This document shows positions 9,952 to 18,217 of a DNA stretch of 22,151 nt, in pieces; positions within the stretch are counted from its first letter, which is position 1, and each line of letters starts with the position of its first letter. Both the position numbers and the translations under genes were made by a program. Source of the DNA: Ophiothrix spiculata (lineage: Eukaryota; Echinodermata; Ophiuroidea; Amphilepidida; Ophiotrichidae); the NCBI GenBank assembly GCA_000969725.1, contig JXSR01S043510.1; one strand, written 5' to 3'. Under the pieces are notes generated by a model. It saw only the letters and a list, made by a program, of their open reading frames with translations, made no database searches and had not been told where the DNA came from.

Positions 9952-10373
9952 TTCCCTGTACGAAAGTGTCCGCCATGATGGTCATGCACGAGTACACTGG
10001 TTCCCCGCGCCTTTGGTTTTCACACTCACCATGCATGCACGGAATGAGCCGATATAAGCACCAAGATCGAGGGAACCAGCGTAATGCACGAGGCGCTGGA
10101 TATGCACGTTTCAACTCAAATGTTGATTTATTATTACCCGCAAATGAGTAAAAAACAAATCAACTTTTGAGTTAAATAGGACAATCGGCGTTGTTCAGTT
10201 TTTACTCAAATGAAGAGGTAACAGGAAATAGAGCTTTTACTCTGCTACTGAGTAAATATTAACTCAACTTTTAACTCAAACCATTTTACTCCGCACCAGT
10301 TTACGTCTTATTTTTTGCTGTGTAGTGTCCTTGATGTTGATAACAGGAAATCATAAATCTTTGGAAGTTCACG

Positions 10374-11052
10374 AAGAACGATTGTAGTTGGCAAAAAAGA
10401 ACTTACTTGAACGCAAAGGAGATCATAACCTTGTTAAAATTCTGTTTGACGACCACTTATTTTACATTTCGCGGTCAACTTTATCAGCAGGACCATGGAT
10501 GTGCTATGGTATTACCAGTCAGCCCCATTATTGCAAATTTATATATGGAGGACTTTGAACAAAAGGCCTTGAAATCAGCTTCTGTTCTACTAAAGGTTTG
10601 GTATCGTTATGTGGACGATACCTATGTTGTGATCAAAAAATACCACGTTCAAGGGTTTACCGACCACATTAACTGTCAGAACTGTCACATTAAATTTACC
10701 AATGATCCAGTGAAGGATGGTCAACTGCCCTTTTTGGATACGTTGATAGAAAGGAACCCCGACGGCTCTGTACAGGTCTGTGTGTAAAGAAAACCAACAC
10801 ACACAGACCAATACTTTGACTTTGAATCCCACCACCCGCTGGAACATAAGCTCAGTGTCATAAGAACACTTTTCCATCGTGCGGATACCATCATTACTGA
10901 ACAATCGGACAAAGATAAGGAGATTGAACATGTCAAAACTGCTTTGAAACGTTGTGGCTACCAGAACTGGAGTTTTAAGAGAGCGTGCACCCAAAAGAAT
11001 AAAAAACAATTCGATTCTGAAAACTCGAACTTGATTACCAAAAAAGAAATTC
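10374..11052 (+). pseudogene. Penelope-like reverse transcriptase, C-terminal part, broken
   Basis: The translated + strand shows late reverse transcriptase motifs in the expected order. These are YQQDHGCAM followed by LPVSPIIANLYMEDFE (the residues before and in motif B), then YRYVDDTYVV with the catalytic YVDD (motif C, about 10609-10625), then GQLPFLDTLI (motif D/E region). Fingers and motif A are missing because the copy starts at about 10374, where it abuts the inverted 3' fragment. A stop codon at 10785-10787 interrupts the frame shortly after the palm. The same frame then continues with recognisable thumb and linker sequence ([18 protein letters not shown] and onward) to about 11050, where a one-base shift moves the reading into the next frame. 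In an intact element the enzyme makes cDNA primed at the endonuclease nick. This copy cannot do so. Confidence 0.9.
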
Positions 11053-11601
11053 CCTGTTGTGATCCCTTTTGTCAAAGGAGTCTCGGAGAAAATCAAGCGG
11101 TTTTATGGTCAATATGGCGCCTCTTCAGCATTTAAACCACATCAAACTCTGAAACAACTTCTGGTTGTTCCGAAAGATAAAGCAACCACTGAAGAAAAAT
11201 CCGGTGCTGTGTATTGTTTCCCCTTTAAGGACTGCAACAAAGCTTATGTCAGTGAAACGAAACGGACTTTGGGGGACAGGATCGAAGAACATGTCGCCAA
11301 AACCGCGTCCAATCAATCAGCCCTTGCGGAGCATAGCAAGGCCATCGGACATGAACTAGATGCCAACAACGTTAAAGTTGTGTGCAGGGAGGATAAGCTT
11401 ATTCCAAGGAAAGTGAGAGAGGCAATATATATCAAGAAAGAACTCAACCCCACCCTTAATAGGGACAGGGGCCGTGAACTTCCAAAGTTTTATGATTTCC
11501 TGTTATCAACATCAAGGATACCACCAACGTCCAAAACAGGAAATCAGACGTCAGACACAACTCATATACCATTCGCTGAGGACGGTGAAGGGTTTCTCTG
11601 A
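11053..11601 (+). pseudogene. Penelope-like GIY-YIG endonuclease domain, altered
   Basis: The frame opens around 11053 with [18 protein letters not shown], a linker typical of Penelope-like elements. It runs to a stop at 11599-11601. The GIY-YIG module is visible as GAVYCFPFKDCNKAYVSETK, then RTLGDRIEEH, with the downstream acidic helix REAIYIKKELNPTLNRD and the family C-terminus ELPKFYDFLL. Canonical members have a GVVY-type start, a C-x2-C pair and YIG. Here the second part is YVS instead of YIG, and the first cysteine of the C-x2-C pair appears replaced by F (FKDC). The active site is therefore probably damaged in addition to the upstream stop and frameshift. The enzyme would nick target DNA for retrotransposition. 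It is adjacent to, and in the full element fused with, the reverse transcriptase. Confidence 0.88.
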
Positions 11602-11656
11602 AATTATTCGACCTAAAAACGTGATTGCTGATGCATTGTTTTAAATTTATCATTTC

Positions 11657-12113
11657 TTTAATATTCATATTATCACTGGAAATGTTGGCAAAGTCGAAGA
11701 GGACTTCCAATAACCATAAAGTGTGTTTTCTCGACATTAAGGCTCAGTTGTTTTCTAGCCAAAGTTACCAAGAATATCAGGTGTGTTATTAGGTTGATTA
11801 CAACCGTATCAATGTTTACAAATTTATTATTCGCATGCTATCTTTCATTTATCATGTCTATGCTAAAACAATAATACGAATTAGATGAAAAAAAAAGACA
11901 GATATAATACCTTTTCAAGGTTACCCATGTTTATTCCATTCAAAACACCTCTCCTTTATCATGTTTATGAGCAATAATCCTGAAATGGACCAGACAAAAA
12001 TCCACCAAGCAAAACATTTGATAATTTTTTGTTGTACAATACTGATTGAAATGAAACAAACAGTATCACAAAGTTCAATTCATGGACTTAAAATGCGAAC
12101 TTCTGACTATCCA
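11657..12113. other. No feature recognised
   Basis: AT-rich sequence between the Penelope tail and the duplicated segment. One short open frame starts at 11961, but it has no recognisable similarity. Confidence 0.5.
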
Positions 12114-12999
12114 TTAAACCCAAGAAAATTACACGCAAACATGTAAACCAATAAGTAAAAAAAACCTTTACTTAATACAATACCCATTTTCATGTTAATT
12201 TCTAATTATTTTAATTCTTCTAATTTGTCATTTTTGCAAATATTCTGATTTAAAATTATTAAAAAAAAAAAAATTAAAGACCGACACCAACGATTGCTAT
12301 CACTAATCGAAGGTTATCATTTTCAGGTTACTGGTAGCATATTATACAAGTTTCTGCTTTCAACAAGAGTGGCTAATCATGAAAAATTGAAGCATGCGTG
12401 GGCAGACTCATAAATGGATTTAAACCCCAATTTAAACCAATGTGGTAGCGTAAATTGCGCGTAGACTAAATAACAAAGAGTATTGTTTACCAATTCTCAT
12501 ATTTGCAGCATTTAAATATCAACACAAATTAGTATATAAACAATAATGTCGTTTATTTTGTATCATATATAGTATGGATACGCTGGTGCATACACTTGAA
12601 TATATTTATGATCAGTCGTATATAGTTGTTAGAAGCAAATAAAAGATACTTAACATGAGTCATAATTATTTTTAAAATGTCTCTAGTATCTACCAGAAAA
12701 TGATTATTAGAAGTTTGTTATTCAGCTTAGTTTATATCCGAAATTAGGCTTAATGTAGTGTTTTTGCCTTTGTATATGACCGAGGAAGCAGGGTTTATAT
12801 TTCACTTTGCTAAAAAATTATAACAATAGTTATTTTGTCACGGAGTGTTGACTTTTCAAGTGGAATAAATAATTCGAAGTTTAATCAGACTGCAATTTAA
12901 CTGAAAAATGCCATAATGTTTTCTCAATAATTCTAAATTTTCCTGAGTTTGTATTTATTATATTCGGATGTCATGTTTGATGATAAAATGAACATCATA
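12114..12999 (+). repeat. Segmental duplication, copy 1
   Basis: This stretch aligns in order with 19828-20729. Shared blocks include ttaaacccaagaaaattaca, agaccgacaccaacg, caggttactggtagcat, gtggtagcg, tagtatggatacg, tttatgatcagtcgt, ctctagtatctaccag, atccgaaattaggct, cggagtgttga/tggagtgttga, aagtggaataa and gataaaatgaacatcata. Small indels are common. No known gene is recognised within it. Confidence 0.9.
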
Positions 13000-13092
13000 T
13001 ACTTAATGGTCATTTATGAAGAATGACAGCAGATTGGTATACTTGGAAACATTTGTTTTATGTTAATATATGCTTTTGAATTAAGCATATAC

Positions 13093-13243
13093 GTGTCCCG
13101 CCGCGGCAAAAGGATGCAGTTGTCGTCTCCTACATGTAGCTCATTGTAGCATATCATATGTATACTAGTTGTATACATCAGATATGCTACAATAAGCAAC
13201 ATGTACGAGCCGACAACTGCATCCTTTTGCCGCGGCGGGACAC
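13093..13243. repeat. Near-perfect 151-bp palindrome with GC-rich 33-bp ends
   Basis: The first 33 bases (gtgtcccgccgcggcaaaag onward, 13093-13125) and the last 33 (13211-13243) are exact reverse complements. The inner 30-base segments (ending attgtagcatatc) match with a few mismatches. The centre is atgtatactagttgtatacat, itself nearly palindromic. The arms are strikingly GC-rich against AT-rich flanks. Any reading frame here is a shadow of the palindrome. Confidence 0.95.
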
Positions 13244-13250
13244 ATTTATG

Positions 13251-13501
13251 TATGTGATGGCTCACCCCCGAAAGGGGGGACTTTGCAGATTATATCAATC
13301 TTGATTTTTATCATTTCATCTGTTACAGCATTTTCTAAGCTTTAAAATGACACCTTACTTGATCAAGGCGATCGAATTTTACAACTGAAAATCTACTGGA
13401 AATTTTTATTAATTTCTTTATTTTTTGCTGACTATTTTCGTCAGTTTTTTCGAAAAGTGTTCTGTCGCAAAGTCCCCCTTTTCGGGGTGAGTCATCACAT
13501 A
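13251..13501. mobile_element. Small TIR element with nested C/G hairpins
   Basis: The left end (13251-13286) reads tatgtgatggctcaccccc, then gaaaggggggactttgc. It is matched in reverse complement at 13467-13501 (gcaaagtccccc, then ttttcggggtgagtcatcac). Each ~35-bp end also contains its own short ccccc/ggggg hairpin. The ~180-bp interior is AT-rich and non-coding. It begins 7 bases after the GC-rich palindrome. It has MITE-like form; superfamily unknown. Confidence 0.75.
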
Positions 13502-13774
13502 TATTAGAAAAAAAAAGAGTTTAACAACCGTGACTATTATGTGAATATGCAAAATATGTATAAATAACTTAACCAATGGAAAAAATCACGATCAACAGGA
13601 ACGCTGGGGGTAATTTTGGGTCCAAGAAGTAAAAATAATACTGGATTTATTGGTCCTTTTCATCACGATTTGTCTTACGCTTTGTCGGTGTAGGGGGGGG
13701 GGACAGTTTGCCCTTACCTGGCTACGCCACTGGTAAGATTTACTTTTTTCTGGCTTTGCCACTGGAAAGTAAGG

Positions 13775-14165
13775 CCCTGCGGGGAAACCCGAACCCCCGA
13801 AATTTCCCGGACCGGACCGAAACCGGGTCGGGATTTTTTTCCGAGCTATTTTCGGGTTCGGTACGGTCCGAGAAAAATATTACCGGGGTCGACCGGGTCG
13901 GGGAAATTCTACTCGGGGTCGGGGAAAGTTTACATTCGGTCCGGGAAACGTAAAAGGTCGTTCGGGTTAAAAATAAAATAGAGCAACAATTATTGTATCG
14001 TAATCGGTTTTAGCTTAAATCGCAATCTTTGTTAAACTCCATTTTAATGACTTAAAACTCGGGGTAACTCGGGGTCGGGGAAAGATATCAATCTTGATCG
14101 GGAAATCATGAAAAAAGGTCCGGGTCGATCCGGTCTAGAAAAAATCCTTTCGGGTCGGGGTCAGG
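13775..14165. repeat. CpG-rich degenerate repeat (cggggtcggggaaa)
   Basis: Short words such as ggtcggggaaa, cgggtcgggg and the complementary cccgaacccccg recur irregularly, with a ~90-bp AT-rich gap at 13970-14055. Composition differs sharply from neighbours. It looks like an inserted or locally expanded simple repeat. A reading frame across it is not convincing. Confidence 0.6.
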
Positions 14166-14228
14166 AGAAATCAAATCTTACCAATGCCGTATATTACTTT
14201 TTATTGGCTATGACACTGGTGGGATATT

Positions 14229-14399
14229 ATACAAATATTTAATGCCTGAGAGTGCAATAGTACCAAATATATCACGAGGTCAAATTTGAACTTTTCTATT
14301 TCACGAGGCGTAGCCGAGTGAAATGGATCAGTCCAAATTTGACCGAATGATATATTTTGTACTATTGCACGAGCATAGGCATTCAATATTTGTTTTATA
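14229..14399. repeat. Foldback repeat with gtgcaatag arms
   Basis: Left arm 14229-14304 and right arm 14318-14399 are reverse complements with scattered mismatches (caaatatttaatgcct with aggcattcaatatttg, gtgcaatagtac with gtactattgcac, ggtcaaattt with aaatttgacc). The turn is a small exact hairpin, atttcac ... gtgaaat (14298-14324), around gaggcgtagccga. Flanking atattatac/atataatac at the outer borders of this and the next foldback may be a target duplication. Confidence 0.85.
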
Positions 14400-14480
14400 T
14401 CATGATATCACAGAGGTTTGTTTCATGCAGTGCAATAGAACAAACTATTGCACGGCTCAAATCACTGTAATCATGATATA
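14396..14480. repeat. Second adjacent foldback sharing the gtgcaatag word
   Basis: Ends tatatcatgatatcacag and ctgtaatcatgatata are near-complementary. An exact inner stem gtgcaatag/ctattgcac lies at 14430-14453. The same 9-bp word occurs in the neighbouring foldback, which suggests a common origin. Confidence 0.8.
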
Positions 14481-14929
14481 ATACTTTTCCTGGTTACGCC
14501 GTAGTACTGGTAGGATTTACCTTTTTCTGGCTACGCCACTGGTATACTTTTTCCTGGCTACGCCACTGGTAGGATTTACTTTTTCCTGGCTACACCACAG
14601 TCTGGTATACATTTTTTTGGCTACGCCACTTGTAGGATTTACTTTTTCTTACTTCAATCAAGTATGGTTGATCATAAAAAATGTATAATATGGAAGTTGT
14701 AGGAAGCCTTAGGCAATAGGCCATTGCAAAATAATTCGATTCTGTTTGTGACAGTCTTTCCATAGCCAGTTGTTCAAGGTGTTGAAAATAATTGTAATTT
14801 TACCATATCAACCGATATTCTTAAAAGAATTATGTATATAAAAATGTAAAAAGTTTGCTGCTAAACCAAAATACTTTGCTACTTTCCTAATGAAATAAAC
14901 AAACACTCATCGAATAAAGTAAAATAATA

Positions 14930-15050
14930 GTTCTAATAGCTTATCAAAGGTTATCTTTTTTCAGGTTACTGGTAGAAGTGTACTTTTTCTGCTTCCATGA
15001 AAAATTTAAGTGTGCGTGGGCCATCACAAATAATGTACTTAAACTAAAAC
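14930..15050 (+). repeat. Diverged copy of the ttcaggttactggtag block
   Basis: The block cttatcaaaggttatc, then ttttttcaggttactggtag, then tctgcttcc, catgaaaaatttaag and tgcgtgg matches 12305-12415 and 20095-20215 in order. It is a partial copy of the same segment as the large duplication. It extends little further. Confidence 0.7.
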
Positions 15051-15159
15051 TGAAGTTTATATTTGACACGTGGGATTATAACAATCAGCAAATCCATCTA
15101 TTGTTTGTCGCTTTGTAAATGCAGGAGCCATGATGGTATTATTTTCGAAAGATTGTGTA

Positions 15160-16199
15160 CAGTGTGTCCCAGAATGAAGTTATCAAGATTTCAATGCCAC
15201 ATAGTTCAAAAATTAAATTGTCCTAGACACTGAAAGTTGGTGATTGTCATGCTTGATGTCTCCACTTGCTTTAGTACAAAACTGAAGAAAATCCATTCTC
15301 TAATTTTCTAGAAATGAGCGTTTGAAGCTGAAGAGGAATTTGGACACTTTTCCCAGTTTGGAGAGGTCATAAAAATCCATCGGTAATTTGCAGCGGAAGT
15401 ATGCGAGCAAGGATGTCATCTTTACCAACATTTCTTATTTGTTTTGCATGTTGCTTCTCCTTGGTGATGTCTTGGAGTCTTAGTAAAGGTTCAGCTGAAT
15501 GTTAACTCGGCTTCAACCTTGGCGTCCACACGCTTCTTTTTTGCAGTTCCTTCTGTCATCTGGTACCATAAGCTAAATATTTTGTGACATTTTTAAGATG
15601 GGCTACTCGTGGATATCTGGCTAATGGAAATGTTAAATAAATCTTTCCATTGTTTCAATGATACCTTCACTTTTCAGGTATTGGTTAATCAAGAACTCTT
15701 CTCTCCATTGACAAATGAGGTGTTATGTTTGCTTTGAATTACCATATTCCTACAACCACTGCACTGCTACCAGCCCTTTAGCATGCTTTCAAATGGCCCG
15801 CTAAATGATTTTCCTGAATGTTTACCTGATAAAATATATTACATGATTTTTACATATGAAAAGGAACCAGATTTAGCTTAAAATAATCTTGAAAACAAAG
15901 ACACTTATAATTGAACAAATATTATCATGATTATGTCTGTAATAATGGCGTTACGTGGTTATGCTGCAAATCGCCGTGGAAATTTTACAACTTATCCAAA
16001 CTGCCGGAAAAGTGTCCAAACCCCTGTGGAGCTTCAAACGCACACTTTCAGAAAACTAAAGCATGGATTTTCCTTATTTTTGCACCATAACAAGTCAAGA
16101 CATTGGGCATGATTGTCACCAAGTTTTATTGTCTGGAATAATTTCATTTTTGAATTGTGTGGCGTTGAAATCTTGATAACTTCATTCTGGGACACACTG
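15160..16199 (-). mobile_element. Second Tc1/mariner-like element with ~235-bp TIRs
   Basis: The left end (TA then cagtgtgtcccagaatgaag, 15160) and the right end (ending ttcattctgggacacactg at 16199 then TA) are inverted repeats. They stay alignable to about 15395 on the left and from about 15963 on the right. Blocks include ttatcaagatttcaa, ggacacttttcc and the aatttgcagc/gctgcaaat pair. TA flanks (15158-15159 and 16200-16201) fit the superfamily. The interior (15400-15960) has no intact frame. On the minus strand it holds fragments compatible with a transposase N-terminus. Size (1040 bp) and plan parallel the element at 3011, but the ends differ, so it is a distinct family. Confidence 0.85.
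15490..15712 (-). pseudogene. Possible degraded transposase N-terminus
   Basis: On the minus strand a 24-codon open segment ending at a stop near 15634 reads EEFLINQYLKSEGIIETMER. This resembles the first helices of IS630/mariner transposases. Further along, in different frames, are HLKNVTKYLAYGT and KKEACGR, which would sit in the helix-turn-helix and the basic linker. Several stops and frame changes separate them. No catalytic domain remains before the TIR. The identification rests on weak, piecemeal similarity and on the element context. Confidence 0.35.
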
Positions 16200-16201
16200 T
16201 A

Positions 16202-16716
16202 TTTGGTATCATTAAACAAGATGTTTGAAACACTCTGGATCAATACTAGGACCTTCCTTGACGACCATTTGAGTTGCAAATCTAGATAAAGAAGCGTGTC
16301 AAAATGCAACACTTTATTATAACAATTCTGCTCTACGCGTAAAACCCAAAATGTGGACCCATCTTGCCTATACTTAAGTCATTGTGTTAGTATTAATCCT
16401 ATGTACATAAAATATTTTAAAAGGCAACTTTTGATATTAACAATTCTGCTTTAATGATACGTTGCATATTATATTGACTACAAAATATAAGTGCTGTTCC
16501 CTGCGTTTCGATATATTTATCATGTATACCGTATATTGATTAGCCTATATAATATTTGCTGATTGAATCAAAACATCGACTGCCCTGACGTTCGAGCTAT
16601 CAAGTCGTCACTAAATCATTGAAATGCAGAGTCTTGGCAACAAAGGAGCTAAACTAGTTTGGAAAAAGTATGTTTACCAATGATAATGAAATGAATCAAT
16701 TACGGATTTTCATAAG
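16202..16716. other. No feature recognised
   Basis: AT-rich sequence between the TIR element and the tandem duplication. I see no coding, RNA or repeat signal. Confidence 0.5.
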
Positions 16717-16718
16717 GG

Positions 16719-17085
16719 AAATGAGTGTTTTGTAACTAACAGAAAGGTTACATTTTTCAGGTAACTGGTAAGAGGATGCCTTGAAGGCTCGAAAAAGTAA
16801 ATGCGTGGTATAAATCTCCTCAGACGCATTGTTGTCTAATGGTTGGTTAATGTTCATTACAATACTGAGGATATCAATTGGAAGCCAATTATATTGAGGG
16901 ATATTGAGGCATTAATATCAAGGAAATGAGTGTTTTGTATCTAACAGGAAGGTAACATTTTTTAGGTTACTGGTAGGAGGATGCCTTGAAGGCTTGAAAA
17001 CGTCAATGCGTGGTATAAGTCTCCTCAGACATATTGTTGTCTAATGATTGGTTAATATTCATTACAGTACTGAGGATATCATATT
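16719..17085 (+). repeat. Tandem duplication of ~205 bp carrying the cag-gttactggta block
   Basis: The block gaaatgagtgttttgta, ctaacag, aaggttac, ttttcaggtaactggta, ggatgccttgaaggct, atgcgtggtata, ctcctcagac, attgttgtctaatg and actgaggatatca occurs twice, starting at about 16719 and 16924. Copies are close, with scattered substitutions. Both contain the same branch-point and pyrimidine-tract-like block as 12310, 14945 and 20100. Confidence 0.9.
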
Positions 17086-17363
17086 GGAACAACGTTGGCC
17101 GATGATATTGTTAGGTGCTACTACATATTCGTGTTGCATATGAACATCATGACTGCTTTGTTCTGGGCAGTTATGCCCGGTCGTCTTGCATTATCAAATC
17201 GCGTCCAGGTTCATCATAATCTTCTCAAAAACATACCATCTTCTTCGTCCTTTTTAGTCGCCAAATGAAATCGCCTGGAAAAGTAGCGCATGCCCATTCA
17301 CACTGTTCTAACTCTTTTGCTGGAGTAGATAATTTGCGATAAAATACAGCAAAACAATGAATA

Positions 17364-17425
17364 CAACACCAGGGTGTTATTTTTAACACCGATTGGTGTT
17401 GTTCTGACACCTGTTATAACACCAG
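17364..17425. repeat. aacacc/ggtgtt word cluster
   Basis: Five or more copies of aacacc or its complement occur within about 60 bp, in both orientations (caccagggtgtt, taacaccgattggtgtt, gacacc, aacaccag). They allow several small hairpins. Confidence 0.7.
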
Positions 17426-17904
17426 AGTAAAAAAGCTATATTTAATGTTAAAATGTCCGACGTTATTTGTCTGCACTGCAACCCTGTAGTTTTTACCAAC
17501 ACTAATCAGTTCGGGCAAAGCACCAAATCTGGTTCGATTGAACCAGATCTGGAACAATATATCCCACAATGCATTGCACTTACACATTTAGATTCAAATT
17601 TTGAATGTAATTTTAACTATTATTCATTGTACTTTTGGCAATTTTGTTAACATATACTTGTTCTTAGTGAACAATGTTATATTTTTGTAAAAAAAAGTTT
17701 TGAAATAATTTGCATATTTAATTGATTACGTAATCTTATTAATTGTCTTAATTAACAATTAACCTCACGGCATATATTAAATTTAGATTTTTAGGCAACA
17801 TCTTAAAGGTTACAAAAATAGCAAGAATAGTATGACATGACCTCTAATAAACTCACCCGGGAACAAAAACCCTCAAAAACGCTAAAATCTGTTTCACATC
17901 TGGT

Positions 17905-17932
17905 CCAGATCTGGTTCGCGAACCAGATCTGG
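17905..17932. repeat. Perfect 28-bp palindrome, ccagatctggttcgcg centre
   Basis: This sequence equals its own reverse complement over 28 bases, with ccagatctgg at each end and ttcgcgaa in the centre. A diverged copy (ccaaatctggttcgattgaa, then ccagatctgg) lies at 17523-17552. The surrounding gcaaagcacc/ggtgcttagc words show that the two are inverted copies of a larger segment. Confidence 0.95.
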
Positions 17933-17998
17933 TGCTTAGCCCGGACTGCTAATGGTAACATCGAATGCTTTACACCAGTTCAGTGTTGCACATTTAAC

Positions 17999-18217
17999 CA
18001 ATGGTGTAGCCAGACTTTTTAGTCGGGGGGGGGGGCAAGGTTTTAAACGCTTTTCTGCACATCTCTTGACACGATTTTTCTTTTTCCCCATGTTTCCTGT
18101 CTAGCAGCCCCTCTCTCATTTTTCTTGTCCTTCCCAATTTTTCCCGCTTGCTGTCCCCCAATTTCCCGCTCGATTTTTTGTCAGGGGGAGCCTTGCCCCG
18201 TGCTGGCTACGCCACTG
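17999..18217. mobile_element. hAT-type MITE, 219 bp, with 8-bp target duplication
   Basis: The left end caatggtgtagccag and the right end ctggctacgccactg form 15-bp imperfect TIRs. Exact 8-bp copies of catttaac flank the element at 17991-17998 and 18218-18225. An 8-bp target duplication is characteristic of hAT superfamily elements. The interior is non-coding: an 11-base G run at 18025-18035, a pyrimidine-rich middle and a cagggggagccttgcccc segment near the right end. It sits inside the element at 17347 and is therefore younger. The same terminal motif forms the units of the array at 13720-14650. Confidence 0.92.

Larger units (their letters stand above)
9043..10322. mobile_element. TA-flanked DNA element with GAGTTAAA-word ends and foldback core
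   Basis: The left end is cactctaaaaaatgttaa and the complement of the right end is cacagcaaaaaataagac, giving short imperfect TIRs. Both sit next to TA (9041-9042 and 10323-10324). The insertion splits the inverted Penelope fragment, so its limits are fixed independently of the TIRs. Inside, the left third is rich in gagttaaa/aggtgatcacct repeats. The right end carries the complementary word as tttactcaa and aactcaaa (about 10110-10290). The core is an inverted repeat of about 140 bp per arm. Two overlapping open frames on opposite strands (9770-10114 and 9843-10151) cover that inverted repeat and match no family I know. CACT-type ends recall EnSpm/CACTA elements, but the superfamily is unproven. 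Confidence 0.75.
8912..10373 (-). repeat. Inverted copy of the Penelope-like 3' end, split by an insertion
   Basis: The left part (8912-9040) matches the complement of 11536-11656, including ctgatttcctgttctggacg, the gcatcagcactcacg region and the aaatttaaaacaatgc block. The right part (10325-10373) matches the complement of 11473-11520, with ccttgatgttgataacagga. Together they form one continuous segment once 9043-10322 is removed. It includes the last codons of the endonuclease plus the tail. Substitutions between this and the main copy show divergence since the joining. Confidence 0.9.
8912..11656 (+). mobile_element. 5'-truncated Penelope-like element with inverted 3'-end copy
   Basis: The + strand from 10374 to about 11656 is the 3' half of a Penelope-like retroelement: the reverse transcriptase from the middle of the palm onward, a linker, a GIY-YIG endonuclease and a ~55-bp non-coding tail. 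Joined to its 5' side is an inverted copy of its last 184 bp. The region 11473-11656 reappears in reverse complement as 10325-10373 plus 8912-9040. Both copies lose similarity just after the aaattta-atttc block, giving the 3' boundary. Penelope elements are known for partial copies in direct or inverted orientation (pseudo-LTRs), and this arrangement fits that. The inverted copy is interrupted by the DNA element at 9043-10322. No target duplication was confirmed. Confidence 0.85.
13720..14650 (+). repeat. Interrupted minisatellite of ~32-bp units (ctggctacgccactgg)
   Basis: Units of the form ctggctacgccactgg followed by taggatttactttttc occur at 13720-13770 and, more densely, at about 14490-14645 (five units, some shortened or altered to ctggctacaccacag). 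Single related units flank the interruptions, at 14200 (ttggctatgacactggt) and in inverted orientation near 14168-14185 (aaatcttaccaatg). The array is split by a GC-rich segment (13775-14165) and by the foldbacks at 14229-14480. The core ctggctacgccactg equals the right end of the hAT MITE at 17999. Confidence 0.75.

Noticed and set aside
9770..10151. Overlapping 114- and 102-codon frames on opposite strands
   Set aside because: They lie across the inverted repeat of a DNA element, show no family motif and are shadows of each other.
10590..11096. Long minus-strand frame opposite the reverse transcriptase
   Set aside because: The + strand carries the clear YVDD and other reverse transcriptase motifs; the minus frame is its shadow.
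11473..11656. Hammerhead ribozyme in the Penelope tail (known in some Penelope-like elements)
   Set aside because: I looked for the CTGANGA and GAAA core with flanking stems on both strands and found no consistent arrangement.
13708..13953. 81-codon + strand frame through the CpG-rich repeat
   Set aside because: It is composed of minisatellite units and degenerate ggtcggg words, with no protein-like motif.
16740..16980. Compensatory stem gttac/gtaac in the two tandem copies
   Set aside because: Pairing holds in these two copies only, the stem is 5 bp, and the other three copies break it; probably chance.
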